DNA from: Streptacidiphilus jiangxiensis
GTDB taxonomy: Bacteria > Actinomycetota > Actinomycetes > Streptomycetales > Streptomycetaceae
Length of the DNA: 64,000 nucleotides
Direction of reading: 5' to 3'
NCBI RefSeq assembly: GCF_900109465.1
Contig: NZ_FOAZ01000009.1
Coordinates: 186,001 to 250,000 of the forward strand
In this document: piece by piece, positions 26,260-35,393 of the stretch
How the letters are laid out: every line of letters starts with the position of its first letter
Position numbering within the stretch: position 1 is the first letter of the stretch
Made by a program: the position numbers and the translations under genes
The notes under the pieces: model-generated
Databases searched by the model: none
What the model saw: only the letters and a program-made list of their open reading frames with translations
Told to the model about the DNA's origin: nothing

Positions 26260-28320
26260 GTGCTCGCCCTCTGGCTGGTCCTGCTCGTCCTCGCCGCGCC
26301 GCTCGCCGGGAAGCTGACCGGCGCCGAGGACAACCAGGCCTCCAGCTGGCTGCCCGGCAGCGCGGAGTCGACGCAGGTCCTGCGGCTCCAGGAGCAGTTC
26401 GGCACCGCCGACACCGCGACCGCCGTCGTGCTCTACACCCGCCCGAGCGGCATCACACCCACCGACCACGCCAAGGCCGTCGCCGACGCTGCGGCGTTCA
26501 CGCACGCCCCGCACGTCGTGGCGCCGATCCGCGGCCCGGTCGCCTCGGCCGACGGACGGGCCCTGCAGACCGTCGTCCCCATCAGCATCGGCAACGGCGG
26601 CTGGACCAACCTGACCCCGGCCGTGAACAGCCTGCGGACCACCGCGACCACCGGAGATCCGGGCCTTGCCGTCCACGTGACCGGCCCCGCCGGAGTGGGC
26701 GCCGACGAGGCCAAGGCCTTCTCCGGGATCGACTCCACGCTGCTGTACGCCACGGTGACCGTGGTGATCGTGCTGCTCCTGCTCACCTACCGAAGTCCGG
26801 TCCTGTGGCTGCTGCCACTGCTGTCGGCCGGGTGCGCCCTGTTCGCGGCCGAGGCGGTGATCTACCTGCTCGCCGCGCACGCCGGGCTGACCGTCAACGC
26901 CCAGAGCGCGGGCATCCTGATCGTGCTGGTGATCGGCGCGGGCACGGACTACGCGCTGCTCATCACCGCCCGTTACCGCGAGGAGTTGCGGCGTCACGAG
27001 GACCGGCACGAGGCGATGGCGTACGCGCTGCGCCGGGCCGCGCCCGCCATCCTCGCCAGCGCGGGGACGGTGGGGATGGGGATGCTCTGCCTGCTGGTCG
27101 CCGAGATGAACTCCACCGCGAGCCTCGGCCCCGTCTGCGCGATCGGCGTCGGCGTCGGCCTGCTCTCCATGCTGACCCTGCTGCCGGCGCTGCTGGTGAT
27201 CTGCGGGCGCTGGGTCTTCTGGCCGGTCAAACCGGGCTACGGCACGCCGGAGCCGACCGCGACGGGCGTGTGGGCGCACGTCGGCGACCGCATCGGACAC
27301 CGGCCGCGTGTCGTGTGGATCGCGACGGCACTGGTGCTGGGCGTGTTCGCCCTCGGAATGGTCGCCCTGCGGGCCGACGGGCTCAGCACGGCCTCGAGCT
27401 TCACCGGGAAGCCCGAGTCGGTCACCGGGCAGCAGGTGCTGGCGCAGCACTTCCCCGCCGGGTCGGGCTCGCCCGTGGTCGTGATCTCGAACGCGGCCGA
27501 GGCCGCACCCGTCCGCCAGGCGTTGGCGGGCACCCCGGGCATCGCCTCGACCACGACGCCCGTCGTGCGCAACGGCTACGCGTACACCGAGGGCACCCTC
27601 GCCTCGGCACCCGACAGCAAGGCGGCGCAGGACACCGTCGACGCCGTCCGGGCCAACATCCATGCCGTGCCTGGAGCCCAGGCCAAGGCGGGCGGCAACA
27701 CCGCCGTGCAGCTCGACACCCAGCGCGCCTCCCAGCACGACAACCTGGTCGTGATCCCGCTGGTGCTCTCGGTGGTGCTGGTCATCCTCGGTCTGCTGCT
27801 GCGCGCGCTGGTGGCGCCCCTGGTGTTGATCGCCACCGTCGTGCTGTCCTACGCGGCGGCGCTCGGCATGAGCGCCTTCGCCTTCCGGCACCTGTTCCAC
27901 TTCGGCGGCGAGGACAGCGCGTTCCCGCTGTTCGTCTTCGTCTTCCTGGTGGCGCTCGGTGTGGACTACAACATCTTCCTGATGACCCGCGTCCGTGAGG
28001 AGTCGCGACGCCTGGGCACCCGGGCCGGCGCCAGGGCGGGTCTGGCCGCGACCGGCGGCGTGATCACCTCGGCGGGCCTGATCCTCGCCAGCACCTTCGC
28101 CGTGCTCGGCACGCTGCCCGTGGTGGCCTTCGCCGAGATCGGCTTCGCGGTCGCGCTCGGGGTGCTGCTCGACGCGCTGGTCGTGCGCTCGGTGCTGGTC
28201 ACCGCGCTCACCATGGACCTCGACCACCGCATCTGGTGGCCGAGCGCGCTCTCCCGGGCGGGCGGACCACCCGCGCAGCGTCGCGAACGCGCGGCACCGT
28301 CCGTGACGCACGAGCGCTGA
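26260..28320 (+). CDS. MMPL-family transporter, start uncertain
   Basis: The RND/MMPL protein has 12 membrane segments in two halves, each with a GTDYALLI or GVDYNIFLM motif (Asp-Tyr pair) and large extracytoplasmic loops. Typical relatives begin with a TALPCGRRxKWL segment; here that segment (TALPCGRRGKWV) is encoded just upstream of the GTG at 26260, but the frame has a TAG at 26191 and only a CTG (26230) in between. An ATG at 26207 is in another frame and would join with one extra base. The listed start is the first standard codon, not a trusted one. It follows the GAP-family gene, and both families are linked to lipid export. Confidence 0.75.
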   Translation: MLALWLVLLVLAAPLAGKLTGAEDNQASSWLPGSAESTQVLRLQEQFGTADTATAVVLYTRPSGITPTDHAKAVADAAAFTHAPHVVAPIRGPVASADGRALQTVVPISIGNGGWTNLTPAVNSLRTTATTGDPGLAVHVTGPAGVGADEAKAFSGIDSTLLYATVTVVIVLLLLTYRSPVLWLLPLLSAGCALFAAEAVIYLLAAHAGLTVNAQSAGILIVLVIGAGTDYALLITARYREELRRHEDRHEAMAYALRRAAPAILASAGTVGMGMLCLLVAEMNSTASLGPVCAIGVGVGLLSMLTLLPALLVICGRWVFWPVKPGYGTPEPTATGVWAHVGDRIGHRPRVVWIATALVLGVFALGMVALRADGLSTASSFTGKPESVTGQQVLAQHFPAGSGSPVVVISNAAEAAPVRQALAGTPGIASTTTPVVRNGYAYTEGTLASAPDSKAAQDTVDAVRANIHAVPGAQAKAGGNTAVQLDTQRASQHDNLVVIPLVLSVVLVILGLLLRALVAPLVLIATVVLSYAAALGMSAFAFRHLFHFGGEDSAFPLFVFVFLVALGVDYNIFLMTRVREESRRLGTRAGARAGLAATGGVITSAGLILASTFAVLGTLPVVAFAEIGFAVALGVLLDALVVRSVLVTALTMDLDHRIWWPSALSRAGGPPAQRRERAAPSVTHER

Positions 28321-28426
28321 GCCGTGCCGTCCGGGCGCGACCTGCCCCGCCCGCGTGCACGATGGAGTCAAGGACCCGCGAGGCTCCGCCGCCGGACATG
28401 CGGCACGCAGGGCTGGAAAGGCGGCC

Positions 28427-30559
28427 ATGGAACACAGGCCCAGGCCTGGGGGCGGCCACACGGCCGTTGCGCCACTCGACGCGACGGCTGCGGAGGTGCT
28501 CGACGGCCTGTTCGAGGCGACGCCGAGCGGGCTGGCCGTCTACGACACCGACCTCCGGCTGGTCCGGATGAACGCCGCGCTGGAGCGGATCCTCGGCGCC
28601 CCCGCCGTCACCGCGCTCGGACGCCGCATGGACGAGGTCTTCCCGTCCGGTGAGGGCGAGCGGATGGTGGCCCGGCTCGCCGCCGTCCTGAGGACCGGCA
28701 TTCCGGTCCTCACGACCGAACACCGCGGTCGTACCGCGGCCGACCCGGCTCGGGACCACGTCTGGGCGATCTCCTCCTTCCGGCTCGCCGCCGCCGACGG
28801 GCGGATTCTCGGCGTGGCGTCCTCGATCGTCGACGTCACCGAGGTCGACCACACCAGGGAGCGCCTGCTCACCCTCAAGCAGGCCGCCGAACGGATCGGT
28901 TCGACGCTCGACGTCATCGGCACGGCGGAGGAGCTGGCCGAGGTCGCCGTACCCAGGCTGGCCGACTTCGTCGCCGTCGACCTGCTCGACGGAGTCGCCG
29001 AGGGGGCGCCGCCCCCGCGCGGACCGGTCCCCGGCACGGCGGTGCTGCGTCGCGCCGCGGTGCGCTCGGTCACCGAGAACGCACCGGAGTCCGCGGTGCC
29101 GGTCGGCACGGTGACGACCTATCCGCCGGACACGCCCTACGCGCGCTGTCTGAGCTCGGGCGAGTCCCTGCTGCTGCCGGTGCTGGACCGGGCCGCGGAC
29201 TGGCTCGCCCAGGGCGGCGAGCGGGCCGCGAAGATCCTCCGGGTGGGCGCGCACACGCTGATGACCGTGCCGCTCAAGGCCCGCGACGTGACGCTGGGCC
29301 TCGCCCACTTCTACCGCTGGGAGCTGCCCGAACCCTTCGACGGCGAGGACCTGGCCCTCGCGGAGGACCTGGTCAGCCGCGCCGCGGTCTGCATCGACAA
29401 CGCCCGCCGCTACACCGAGGAGCACCGCGCCACGCTGACCCTCCAGCGCAGTCTGCTGCTGCGCGGCAGCATCCCGGTGCCCGGCCTGATGGAGACCGCC
29501 CACCGTTATGTCCCGGCCCGCGCCCACGCGGGAGCCGCGGGGGACTGGTTCGACGTGGTCCCGCTCTCCGGGGCGCGCGTCGGTCTCGTCGTCGGGGACG
29601 TCGTGGGCCGCGGCATCGAGGCCGTCGCCCGGGCCGGCCGGCTGCGCACCGCCATCCGCACCCTGGCCAGCCTCGACCTGCCGCCTGACGAACTCCTGTC
29701 CCGCCTGGACGCCTTGGCGCGCCGTCAGATCGACGCCCCGTCGGTCGCCGGGTCGGCGGACGAGTCGGTGGGGCCGGGGCTCAGCGGCACCTGCCTCTAC
29801 CTCGTCCACGACCGGGTCACGGGGCAGTGCACCATGGCCAGCGCCGGCCATCCGCCGCCGATCGTCGTCCGCGAGGGCCGCGGCGCCGAACTCGTGCCGC
29901 TGCAACCGGGGCCACCGCTGGGCCTGGGCACGCTGCCGTTCGAGGCGACCGAGATGCAGCTGCCCGAGGACGCGGTCCTCGCGCTGTGGACGGACGGTCT
30001 CGTCGGCGCGCGCGACCAGGACCCGGACGCGGCCGTCGCCCGACTTCTGGGCGCGCTGGCCTCGCCCGCGGGCTCGCTCGACGAGCTGTGCGGGACGGCC
30101 TTCGCCGCGGCCCTCGCGACGCGCCGGCCGGACGACGACGCGATCCTGCTCCTGGCCCGCCCGCAGCGGCTCCCGTCCGATCAGGTCGCCACCTGGGAGC
30201 TGCCCGTCGACCCGGCCGTCGTCGCCCGCGCCCGGGACGAGGTGTCGCTGCGGCTGGCGTCCTGGGGGCTGGCCGACGAGGGCATGGTGACCGAACTCAT
30301 CGTCAGCGAGCTGGTGACCAACGCGATCCGCTACGGCAAGGAACCGATCCTGCTGCGCCTGATCCGCGACGGCGGGGAGCTGATCAGCGAGGTGTTCGAC
30401 CGCTCCAGCACCTCACCCCACCTGCGCCGGGCGGCCGACACCGACGAGGGCGGGCGCGGCCTGTTCATGGTCGCCCAACTCGCGGACGCCTGGGGCACGC
30501 GCTACGCCCCGCGGGGCAAGACCATCTGGGCCAAGCAGGCGCTCCCCGCCCCGCAGTGA
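28427..30559 (+). CDS. PAS - GAF - SpoIIE PP2C phosphatase - HATPase protein
   Basis: The 710-residue protein has an N-terminal PAS (LFEATPSGLAVYDTDLRLVR, ends VDVTEVDHTRERL), a GAF domain with preceding helix (LKQAAERIGSTLDVIGTAEE; VGAHTLMTVPLKARDVTLGL), a PP2C SpoIIE domain (LTLQRSLLL, AGDWFDVVPL, GDVVGRGIEA, LWTDGLVGA) and an HATPase_c domain (SELVTNAIRYG, GGRGLFMVAQLADAWGTRY). Such proteins are stress-sensing phosphatases in partner-switching circuits. ATG 28427 has GAAAGG upstream. It ends 2 bp before the convergent stress-protein gene. Confidence 0.9.
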   Translation: MEHRPRPGGGHTAVAPLDATAAEVLDGLFEATPSGLAVYDTDLRLVRMNAALERILGAPAVTALGRRMDEVFPSGEGERMVARLAAVLRTGIPVLTTEHRGRTAADPARDHVWAISSFRLAAADGRILGVASSIVDVTEVDHTRERLLTLKQAAERIGSTLDVIGTAEELAEVAVPRLADFVAVDLLDGVAEGAPPPRGPVPGTAVLRRAAVRSVTENAPESAVPVGTVTTYPPDTPYARCLSSGESLLLPVLDRAADWLAQGGERAAKILRVGAHTLMTVPLKARDVTLGLAHFYRWELPEPFDGEDLALAEDLVSRAAVCIDNARRYTEEHRATLTLQRSLLLRGSIPVPGLMETAHRYVPARAHAGAAGDWFDVVPLSGARVGLVVGDVVGRGIEAVARAGRLRTAIRTLASLDLPPDELLSRLDALARRQIDAPSVAGSADESVGPGLSGTCLYLVHDRVTGQCTMASAGHPPPIVVREGRGAELVPLQPGPPLGLGTLPFEATEMQLPEDAVLALWTDGLVGARDQDPDAAVARLLGALASPAGSLDELCGTAFAAALATRRPDDDAILLLARPQRLPSDQVATWELPVDPAVVARARDEVSLRLASWGLADEGMVTELIVSELVTNAIRYGKEPILLRLIRDGGELISEVFDRSSTSPHLRRAADTDEGGRGLFMVAQLADAWGTRYAPRGKTIWAKQALPAPQ

Positions 30560-30561
30560 CC

Positions 30562-31416
30562 TCAGCCGTGTGGGACGGTGACCACCGGGCACAGGGCGTG
30601 GTGGATCGCCGCGTGGGTGACCGGGCCGATGTGCGGGCCGATGGCGGGGTGGTGGCCGCGCCCCACCACGAGCAGGCCGGCGCCCGGGGCGACGCCCACC
30701 ACGGCACGGGCCGGACTCTCGTGGCTGAGGTGCTCGACGACGTGGACGGTGGGGAACTTGTCGCGCCACGGGCGCAGCGTCTCGTGGAGCTGCTCGACGT
30801 CCCTGTCCGCGCCGGCGTGGTGCCCCAGCTCGTCGCGGCCGATCAGCGCCGGATGGCGGCTCGCGGCGTGGACCGCGACCAGCGGCGTCCCGTGGCGTGA
30901 GGCCGCCGCGAAGGCGAACTCCAGCACGGCCTCCTGGCCGGTCCGCGAGCTCACGCCGACCGCGACCGGACCGGGCCCGGAGCGGGACGGGTCGTCGACC
31001 GCTCGGACGAGGACGACGGGGCAGGTGGCGTGGGCGACGCCGTGCAGGCCGACGGAGCCGAGGAGGAAGCCGGGCACGGCGCCGAGCCCCTGGGAGCCGA
31101 GCACCAGCATCTCGTTCTGCGCGCTGTCCCCGCCTGCGGTCAGCAGGGCGTCGGGCGTCTCGGTGCTGACCAGCTCGCTGGTCACCCGAACGGTCGGGAA
31201 CCGCGTCCGGACGTCCGTCTCCGACTCGTCCAGGAGCCGTTGCGCCGCTCGGAGCAGGGCCTCCTCGTGCGGGATGGTCTGGGCGGTCATCGAGCGCAGC
31301 AGCCACAGGTGGACCAGGTGCAGCGGGAGCCGGCGCTGTGCCGCCTCCTCCGCCGCCCAGCGCACGGCCGCGGTGCTCTCCGGGGACGCGTCGACACCGA
31401 CGGTGATCTGCTTCAT
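30562..31416 (-). CDS. tandem universal stress protein
   Basis: The 284-residue protein has two Usp domains: ITVGVDASPESTAAVRWAAE with LGSQGLGAVPGFLLGSVG, and VAVGVSSRTGQEAVLEFAFA with GRGHHPAIGPHIG. The first domain keeps the GxxGx9GS ATP signature; the second is degenerate. The strong RBS is GGAGGAGAGG. No DosR/OsdR box is visible before it; a CAAGCTGGAGC element lies about 40 bp upstream. Confidence 0.9.
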   Translation of the reverse strand: MKQITVGVDASPESTAAVRWAAEEAAQRRLPLHLVHLWLLRSMTAQTIPHEEALLRAAQRLLDESETDVRTRFPTVRVTSELVSTETPDALLTAGGDSAQNEMLVLGSQGLGAVPGFLLGSVGLHGVAHATCPVVLVRAVDDPSRSGPGPVAVGVSSRTGQEAVLEFAFAAASRHGTPLVAVHAASRHPALIGRDELGHHAGADRDVEQLHETLRPWRDKFPTVHVVEHLSHESPARAVVGVAPGAGLLVVGRGHHPAIGPHIGPVTHAAIHHALCPVVTVPHG

Positions 31417-31537
31417 GCGCCTCTCCTCCAGCTGCTCCCGCTGCTCCCGCTCGCTCCAGCTTGCGCGACCGGGCTCCGCGGCGCCCGGCGTGCGGACCGG
31501 ACGCGGGGCGTCGAGGATGGCGGTCAGGAGGCGAGCG

Positions 31538-32476
31538 ATGAGTTGGACGGCAGCACGGATCCCGGACCAGCACGGCCGGACCGCCGTGGTCACCGGGTCC
31601 AACGGCGGGCTCGGGCTGGTGACGGCACGGGAGCTCGCCGCGAAGGGCGCGCACGTGGTGATGGCGGTGCGCAACCAGGAGAAGGCCGCCGCCGCGGTCG
31701 AGGAGATCAGGACGTTCGTTCCCGACGCCTCCCTGGAGCTGGTCGCGCTCGACCTGTCGGCGCAGGAGTCGGTGAAGGACGCCGCCGGGCGGATCCTGGC
31801 CGCCCACGACCGCCTCGACCTGTTGGTCAACAACGCGGGCGTGATGGCGATCGCCGAGGCGCGAACGGTCGACGGGTACGAGACGCAGTTCGGTGTCGAC
31901 CACCTCGGTCACTGGACGCTGACCGCGCTGCTGCTGCCCGCGTTGCTGCGCACGCCCGGCTCCCGCGTCGTGACGGTGACCAGCACCGCCCACCACATGG
32001 GTCGCGCGGTCGATCCGGACAACCCGCATCTGCGCGGCCGCTACGGCCCCTGGCGCGCCTACGGACAGGCGAAGCTCGCCAACTTCCACTTCGGGCTGGG
32101 CCTGCAGCAGGAGCTGGAGCGGGCCGGCGCGGGGACGGCGAGCCTGATCGCGCACCCGGGCCTGTCGAACACCGACCTGCAGGCGGTCAGCGTGGCCGGA
32201 TCCGGCGGCGGCGCCTCCCAGCGGTTCTTCCACACCATGGCCGCCCGCACCGGTATGTCCGCAGCCGACGGTGCGCTGTCGCAGCTGCGCGCCGCCACGG
32301 ACCCGGCCGCGAAGGGCGGGGAGTTCTACGGCCCGCTCTTCGTCAACAACGGTGCCCCGGTGCGCAAGCCGGTCCTGCGCCGGATCGGGATGGACCGGGC
32401 GATCGCCACGCTGTGGCAGGTCTCCCGGCGCGAGACCGGGGTCGCACTGGAGGTCCGCACCCGGACGGGCGACTGA
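31538..32476 (+). CDS. short-chain dehydrogenase, retinol-dehydrogenase-like
   Basis: The 312-residue classical SDR has the cofactor loop TGSNGGLGLVTARELA (TGxxxGxG), LLVNNAGVM, the catalytic Ser in VTSTAHHMG, and YGQAKLAN (YxxxK). Its pattern fits the protochlorophyllide-reductase/retinol-dehydrogenase-like group that prefers NADP(H) (AVRNQEKAAAA after the second strand). The substrate is unknown. RBS AGGAGG, start ATG. Confidence 0.88.
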   Translation: MSWTAARIPDQHGRTAVVTGSNGGLGLVTARELAAKGAHVVMAVRNQEKAAAAVEEIRTFVPDASLELVALDLSAQESVKDAAGRILAAHDRLDLLVNNAGVMAIAEARTVDGYETQFGVDHLGHWTLTALLLPALLRTPGSRVVTVTSTAHHMGRAVDPDNPHLRGRYGPWRAYGQAKLANFHFGLGLQQELERAGAGTASLIAHPGLSNTDLQAVSVAGSGGGASQRFFHTMAARTGMSAADGALSQLRAATDPAAKGGEFYGPLFVNNGAPVRKPVLRRIGMDRAIATLWQVSRRETGVALEVRTRTGD

Positions 32477-32549
32477 GCGCGGCAGAGCCGGGTGCGGGGT
32501 GGGGCCCGCACCCGGCCTCTTTCACGGCTGGGTCCTCAATCGGCCTGCG

Positions 32550-33716
32550 TCAGTGCAGGATGGCGTGCGAGATCGCGCAGTTGTTGGTGTCGTTGGACCA
32601 GCTCGCCTGCTCCGCGTAGGTGCCGTAGGAGCCGAACGAGATGTTGGCCGCGCCGCCCGAGGTGCCGGGGGCCAGCCAGGCGCACTCGTCGGAGTTCTCC
32701 TGGCCCTGGTAGGAGCTGCCGGTGTTGTTGGTCCAGCCGCCCGCCGGGTTCATGTCCGACATCATCTCGTGCCACTCGTGACCCAGCGTCATGGTGTACC
32801 CGTCGAGGGTGCCCGCGGAGCCGGAGTTGACGAAGTCGATGCCGCACTCGCTCTGGCCGAGGTACTTGAAGTCCATGTTGTACGGCTGGTTGGAGAAGGC
32901 GATGTCGCCGTAGTTGGACGTGACCGCACCGCCGGTGAGGGTGGTGTCACCGTTCCAGTCGTGCCAGGCGCAGAACCCGGTGTTGAGGTTCTGGTAGTCG
33001 TCCGGGTTGGTGCCGTGCGGGGAGAGGATGACGTAGTAGGCGTTGCGGTTCGACGCGGCCGTGGTGTTGCCGAAGTGCGCGGCCGCGTTGACGGCCTCCA
33101 CGCCCAGCTGGTGGCCGGTGGCCTGGGACGGGGACTTGGCCGAGTTGTCGTACCAGACGCCGGAGAGCACGCCGCCGCTCTGGTACGGGATGAAGTTGGC
33201 GTTGCTCGGGCAGCTCGTCGCGCCGGTGGTCACGTTGGGGCCGTCGCACCACTGGGTCAGGTCGGCCGACCAGGTCTCGTTGTTGGTGCCGATGCCCTTG
33301 AACATCTGCTGGGCGGCGGAGGCGGCGTGGTCCGGGTCGCCGGTGAAGGCAGCGTTGCCGTTGGCGTCGGTGCTCTTGGTGCCCCACTGGGTCCCGTAGA
33401 AGACCAGGTAGACCTTGGCGTGGCCGCTGTTGACGCCGATGCCGTCGATGCCGCCGCCGAAGGACAGCGTCTCGGAACCGGTGGCGGTCGCCGCGGCGTG
33501 GGTCTTGGCCCAGCCCTTGATCTTGGTGTTGCCGTCGATGGTGGGGATCGCGCCGTGCCGGTAGGCGTGCTGGTAGCTCGGGCTGTAGGGGTTCGCCGAG
33601 GGGGCGGCGGTGGCCGAGGACTGGGCGGCGGCGAGCAGGCCGCCGGTGAGCAGGGTCAGCGAGGCGGCTGCGGTGAGGAGCTTGTGGCTCGCGCCACGCT
33701 TGCGGGGGTGACCCAT
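32550..33716 (-). CDS. secreted zinc metalloprotease-like protein
   Basis: The 388-residue precursor has a signal peptide (basic N-terminus, LLTAAASLTLLTGGLLAAAQ, cleavage near ATAAP). The mature part contains TLGHEWHEMMSDMNP, an HExxH zinc site, and a downstream WTNNTGSSYQGQENSDECAW region with Glu and Cys that could supply the third ligand and a disulfide. Six cysteines suggest disulfides. Related secreted proteins of actinobacteria and some fungi are annotated only as HExxH-containing hypothetical proteins. The gene has a long, AT-richer leader with palindromes. Confidence 0.75.
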   Translation of the reverse strand: MGHPRKRGASHKLLTAAASLTLLTGGLLAAAQSSATAAPSANPYSPSYQHAYRHGAIPTIDGNTKIKGWAKTHAAATATGSETLSFGGGIDGIGVNSGHAKVYLVFYGTQWGTKSTDANGNAAFTGDPDHAASAAQQMFKGIGTNNETWSADLTQWCDGPNVTTGATSCPSNANFIPYQSGGVLSGVWYDNSAKSPSQATGHQLGVEAVNAAAHFGNTTAASNRNAYYVILSPHGTNPDDYQNLNTGFCAWHDWNGDTTLTGGAVTSNYGDIAFSNQPYNMDFKYLGQSECGIDFVNSGSAGTLDGYTMTLGHEWHEMMSDMNPAGGWTNNTGSSYQGQENSDECAWLAPGTSGGAANISFGSYGTYAEQASWSNDTNNCAISHAILH

Positions 33717-33862
33717 GGAAGGGTGTTCCTCTCTGCGCTCTGCGCCGCTCCGGATGGAGACAGCGCCTGTCTGCCGGTTGGCCGGAGGCCGGGATTGCCG
33801 ACCTCGAAGTGCCAACTGGCAAGTGGGGGAAGGTACTTGAGACAGTGCAGGTGGAGCCGGCG

Positions 33863-33876
33863 AGTGGTGCACCACT
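33863..33876. promoter_or_regulatory. palindrome AGTGGTGCACCACT, possible operator
   Basis: A perfect 14-bp palindrome about 10-15 bp downstream of the predicted transcription start of the metalloprotease gene. Repressor operators often occupy this position. Confidence 0.4.
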
Positions 33877-33975
33877 GGCCGTGGTGTAGACAAGCAGAGT
33901 TGATCAGACCGGGTCAATGGCAGGAGCGAAATTCACAGTTCCGTTAACGGGAACGAAACGAGGGATGGACGAACG

Positions 33976-34016
33976 GACCCGGCGCCGGCGCTCGTAGTGA
34001 GCGCCGACGCCGGGTC
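33976..34016 (-). terminator. long hairpin after the 93-residue gene
   Basis: GACCCGGCG-C-CGGCGCTC pairs with GAGCGCCG-A-CGCCGGGTC, 17 pairs with one mismatch and a 5-base loop. It lies 25 bp after the stop at 34042 on the minus strand. Confidence 0.65.
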
Positions 34017-34041
34017 GGGTCGGGGGAGGGGTGTCGGCTGC

Positions 34042-34323
34042 CTACTCCGGGAGGTTCAGCGGATTGCCCGGGTGCCAGACCACCTGCGGGCCGAAGCCGC
34101 GCCGCGTGCGGCTGAGCAGGCCGGCGATCTGCTCGTGCAGGAGCTCCCTGACACGCTCCGGTGTGCCCGGCGGCAGATAGACGGACAGGGTCGAACCGGA
34201 GCCACGGTCGTCCGAGGAGTCGCCGGTGTGCGGGGCCGCGAGGTCCGACGCCTGGCAGACGGCCGGACGGCCAAGGCGGCCGTGCCGGACCGTGACCGGC
34301 GGGAAAGGGGTGGTCTCGTCCAC
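34042..34323 (-). CDS. small hypothetical protein
   Basis: The 93-residue product begins DETTPFPPVTVRHGRLGR after a GTG start, has LSVYLPPGTPERVRELLHEQ in the centre and ends VVWHPGNPLNLPE. I do not recognise it. The central helix and C-terminal strand suggest a small alpha/beta protein. The start is weakly supported; an in-frame GTG further upstream at about 34365 is possible. A strong terminator directly follows, which supports a real transcript. Confidence 0.5.
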   Translation of the reverse strand: MDETTPFPPVTVRHGRLGRPAVCQASDLAAPHTGDSSDDRGSGSTLSVYLPPGTPERVRELLHEQIAGLLSRTRRGFGPQVVWHPGNPLNLPE

Positions 34324-34433
34324 CGGGCGAGGGTACGGCACGAAGCCGTGACTTGTCTGCACACGGGCAAGCTTCGTGGTGATCTCTGAGCGGTCTGAGA
34401 GGAAACGGTGACCATGACCGCCCGTCACCGGCG

Positions 34434-35393
34434 CTACAGGCCGGGCGAGTACCAGACGCAGGGCACCCACACCGGATGGGCGGGGTCGAGCGCGTTCAGC
34501 ACGTCCCCGAGCGCATTGGGATCGAAGGCGATCCCGACGTGCCCGGTGAAGTCCAGGGCGCACTGCTGCTGGAGATCGATGTCGTGAACCCCGGAGCCGC
34601 TGAGGAACGAGGACTGATACGGCGTCACCACCGCGTCGTACTCGGTCTCGATGACGGTGTAGTTCACGCCCGCGACCGTGTCGGGCAGCGAGTCCAGTCG
34701 GCTGACGAACCCCGAGCCCGACTCCTGCTGGACGCAGGCCGTGCAGGCGGCCGAGACCAGCGAGTTGACCAGCCCCTGGGTGCCGGTGTTCTGAGCCAGC
34801 GTCACCAGGCCGTCCAGGGTGGTGCCGTGGCTGGACGGCGCGAGGCCGACCAGGGTGTGCACCTTGGCCGCGCCGCCGAGGAAGCCGATGTAGTAGCGCG
34901 GCATCATGCCGCCCTGGGAGTGGCCGACGATGTCGACCTTGGCCGCGCCGGTCGCGGCGAGCACCTGGTCGACGAAGGCGGAGAGCTGGGCGGCGCCGGT
35001 GGGGATGTCGTCGATGCCCTGGATGACGTTCCCGGACGGGCCGCCGTAGTTGAGCGCGAAGACGCAGTAGCCGTTGTCGTACAGCAGCGGCGCCATCGAG
35101 TCCCAGTTGTCGCGCATGTCGCCGAACGTCCCGTGGACCAGGACCACCGGGTAGGGATGGGCGCTGCTGGGCCTGCAGGACCAGTCGTTGGCGCCGGGCG
35201 GCGAGGAGGCCGGGTCGGCGAGGGCGGGGATGACGCCGTTCGTGGGGGAGTAGGCGACGGGAAGCGGCAGCCCGCCGGCCTGGGCGGGTGCGGCGCCGGC
35301 GCCCAGGAACAGGGCGACGGCGGCGGTCAGCGACGCCGCTGCAGCGGCGAGTCTCCGGCGGGGGCGGGCAGGGCGGTGCGGCAGGACACGCAT
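34434..35393 (-). CDS. secreted lipase/esterase, alpha/beta hydrolase
   Basis: The 319-residue precursor has a signal peptide (RRRLAAAAASLTAAVALFLG, cleavage near AQAGG). Motifs of the class-2 lipase group are PVVLVHGTFGDMRDNWDSMA (oxyanion region), VDIVGHSQGGMMPRYY with nucleophile Ser in GHSQGG, and a late HVGIAFDPNALGDVLNALD segment with the catalytic His. Four or more cysteines probably form disulfides. It likely hydrolyses extracellular esters. The gene is divergent from the sensor kinase. Confidence 0.88.
   Translation of the reverse strand: MRVLPHRPARPRRRLAAAAASLTAAVALFLGAGAAPAQAGGLPLPVAYSPTNGVIPALADPASSPPGANDWSCRPSSAHPYPVVLVHGTFGDMRDNWDSMAPLLYDNGYCVFALNYGGPSGNVIQGIDDIPTGAAQLSAFVDQVLAATGAAKVDIVGHSQGGMMPRYYIGFLGGAAKVHTLVGLAPSSHGTTLDGLVTLAQNTGTQGLVNSLVSAACTACVQQESGSGFVSRLDSLPDTVAGVNYTVIETEYDAVVTPYQSSFLSGSGVHDIDLQQQCALDFTGHVGIAFDPNALGDVLNALDPAHPVWVPCVWYSPGL

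Larger units (their letters stand above)
33717..34041. other. intergenic region, 325 bp, leader of the metalloprotease gene and a terminator
   Basis: It holds a minus-strand promoter candidate (TTGACC 33912-33917, 18 bp, TTGTCT 33888-33893), a perfect palindrome AGTGGTGCACCACT (33863-33876) just after the predicted start site, a shorter TGCCAACTGGCA (33810-33821), and a terminator at 33976-34016. The AT-richer stretch is 33920-33970. No gene is evident. Confidence 0.55.

Noticed and set aside
25264-28461. A 1065-codon open frame on the minus strand
   Set aside because: Antisense to the GAP and MMPL genes; no domain is recognisable.
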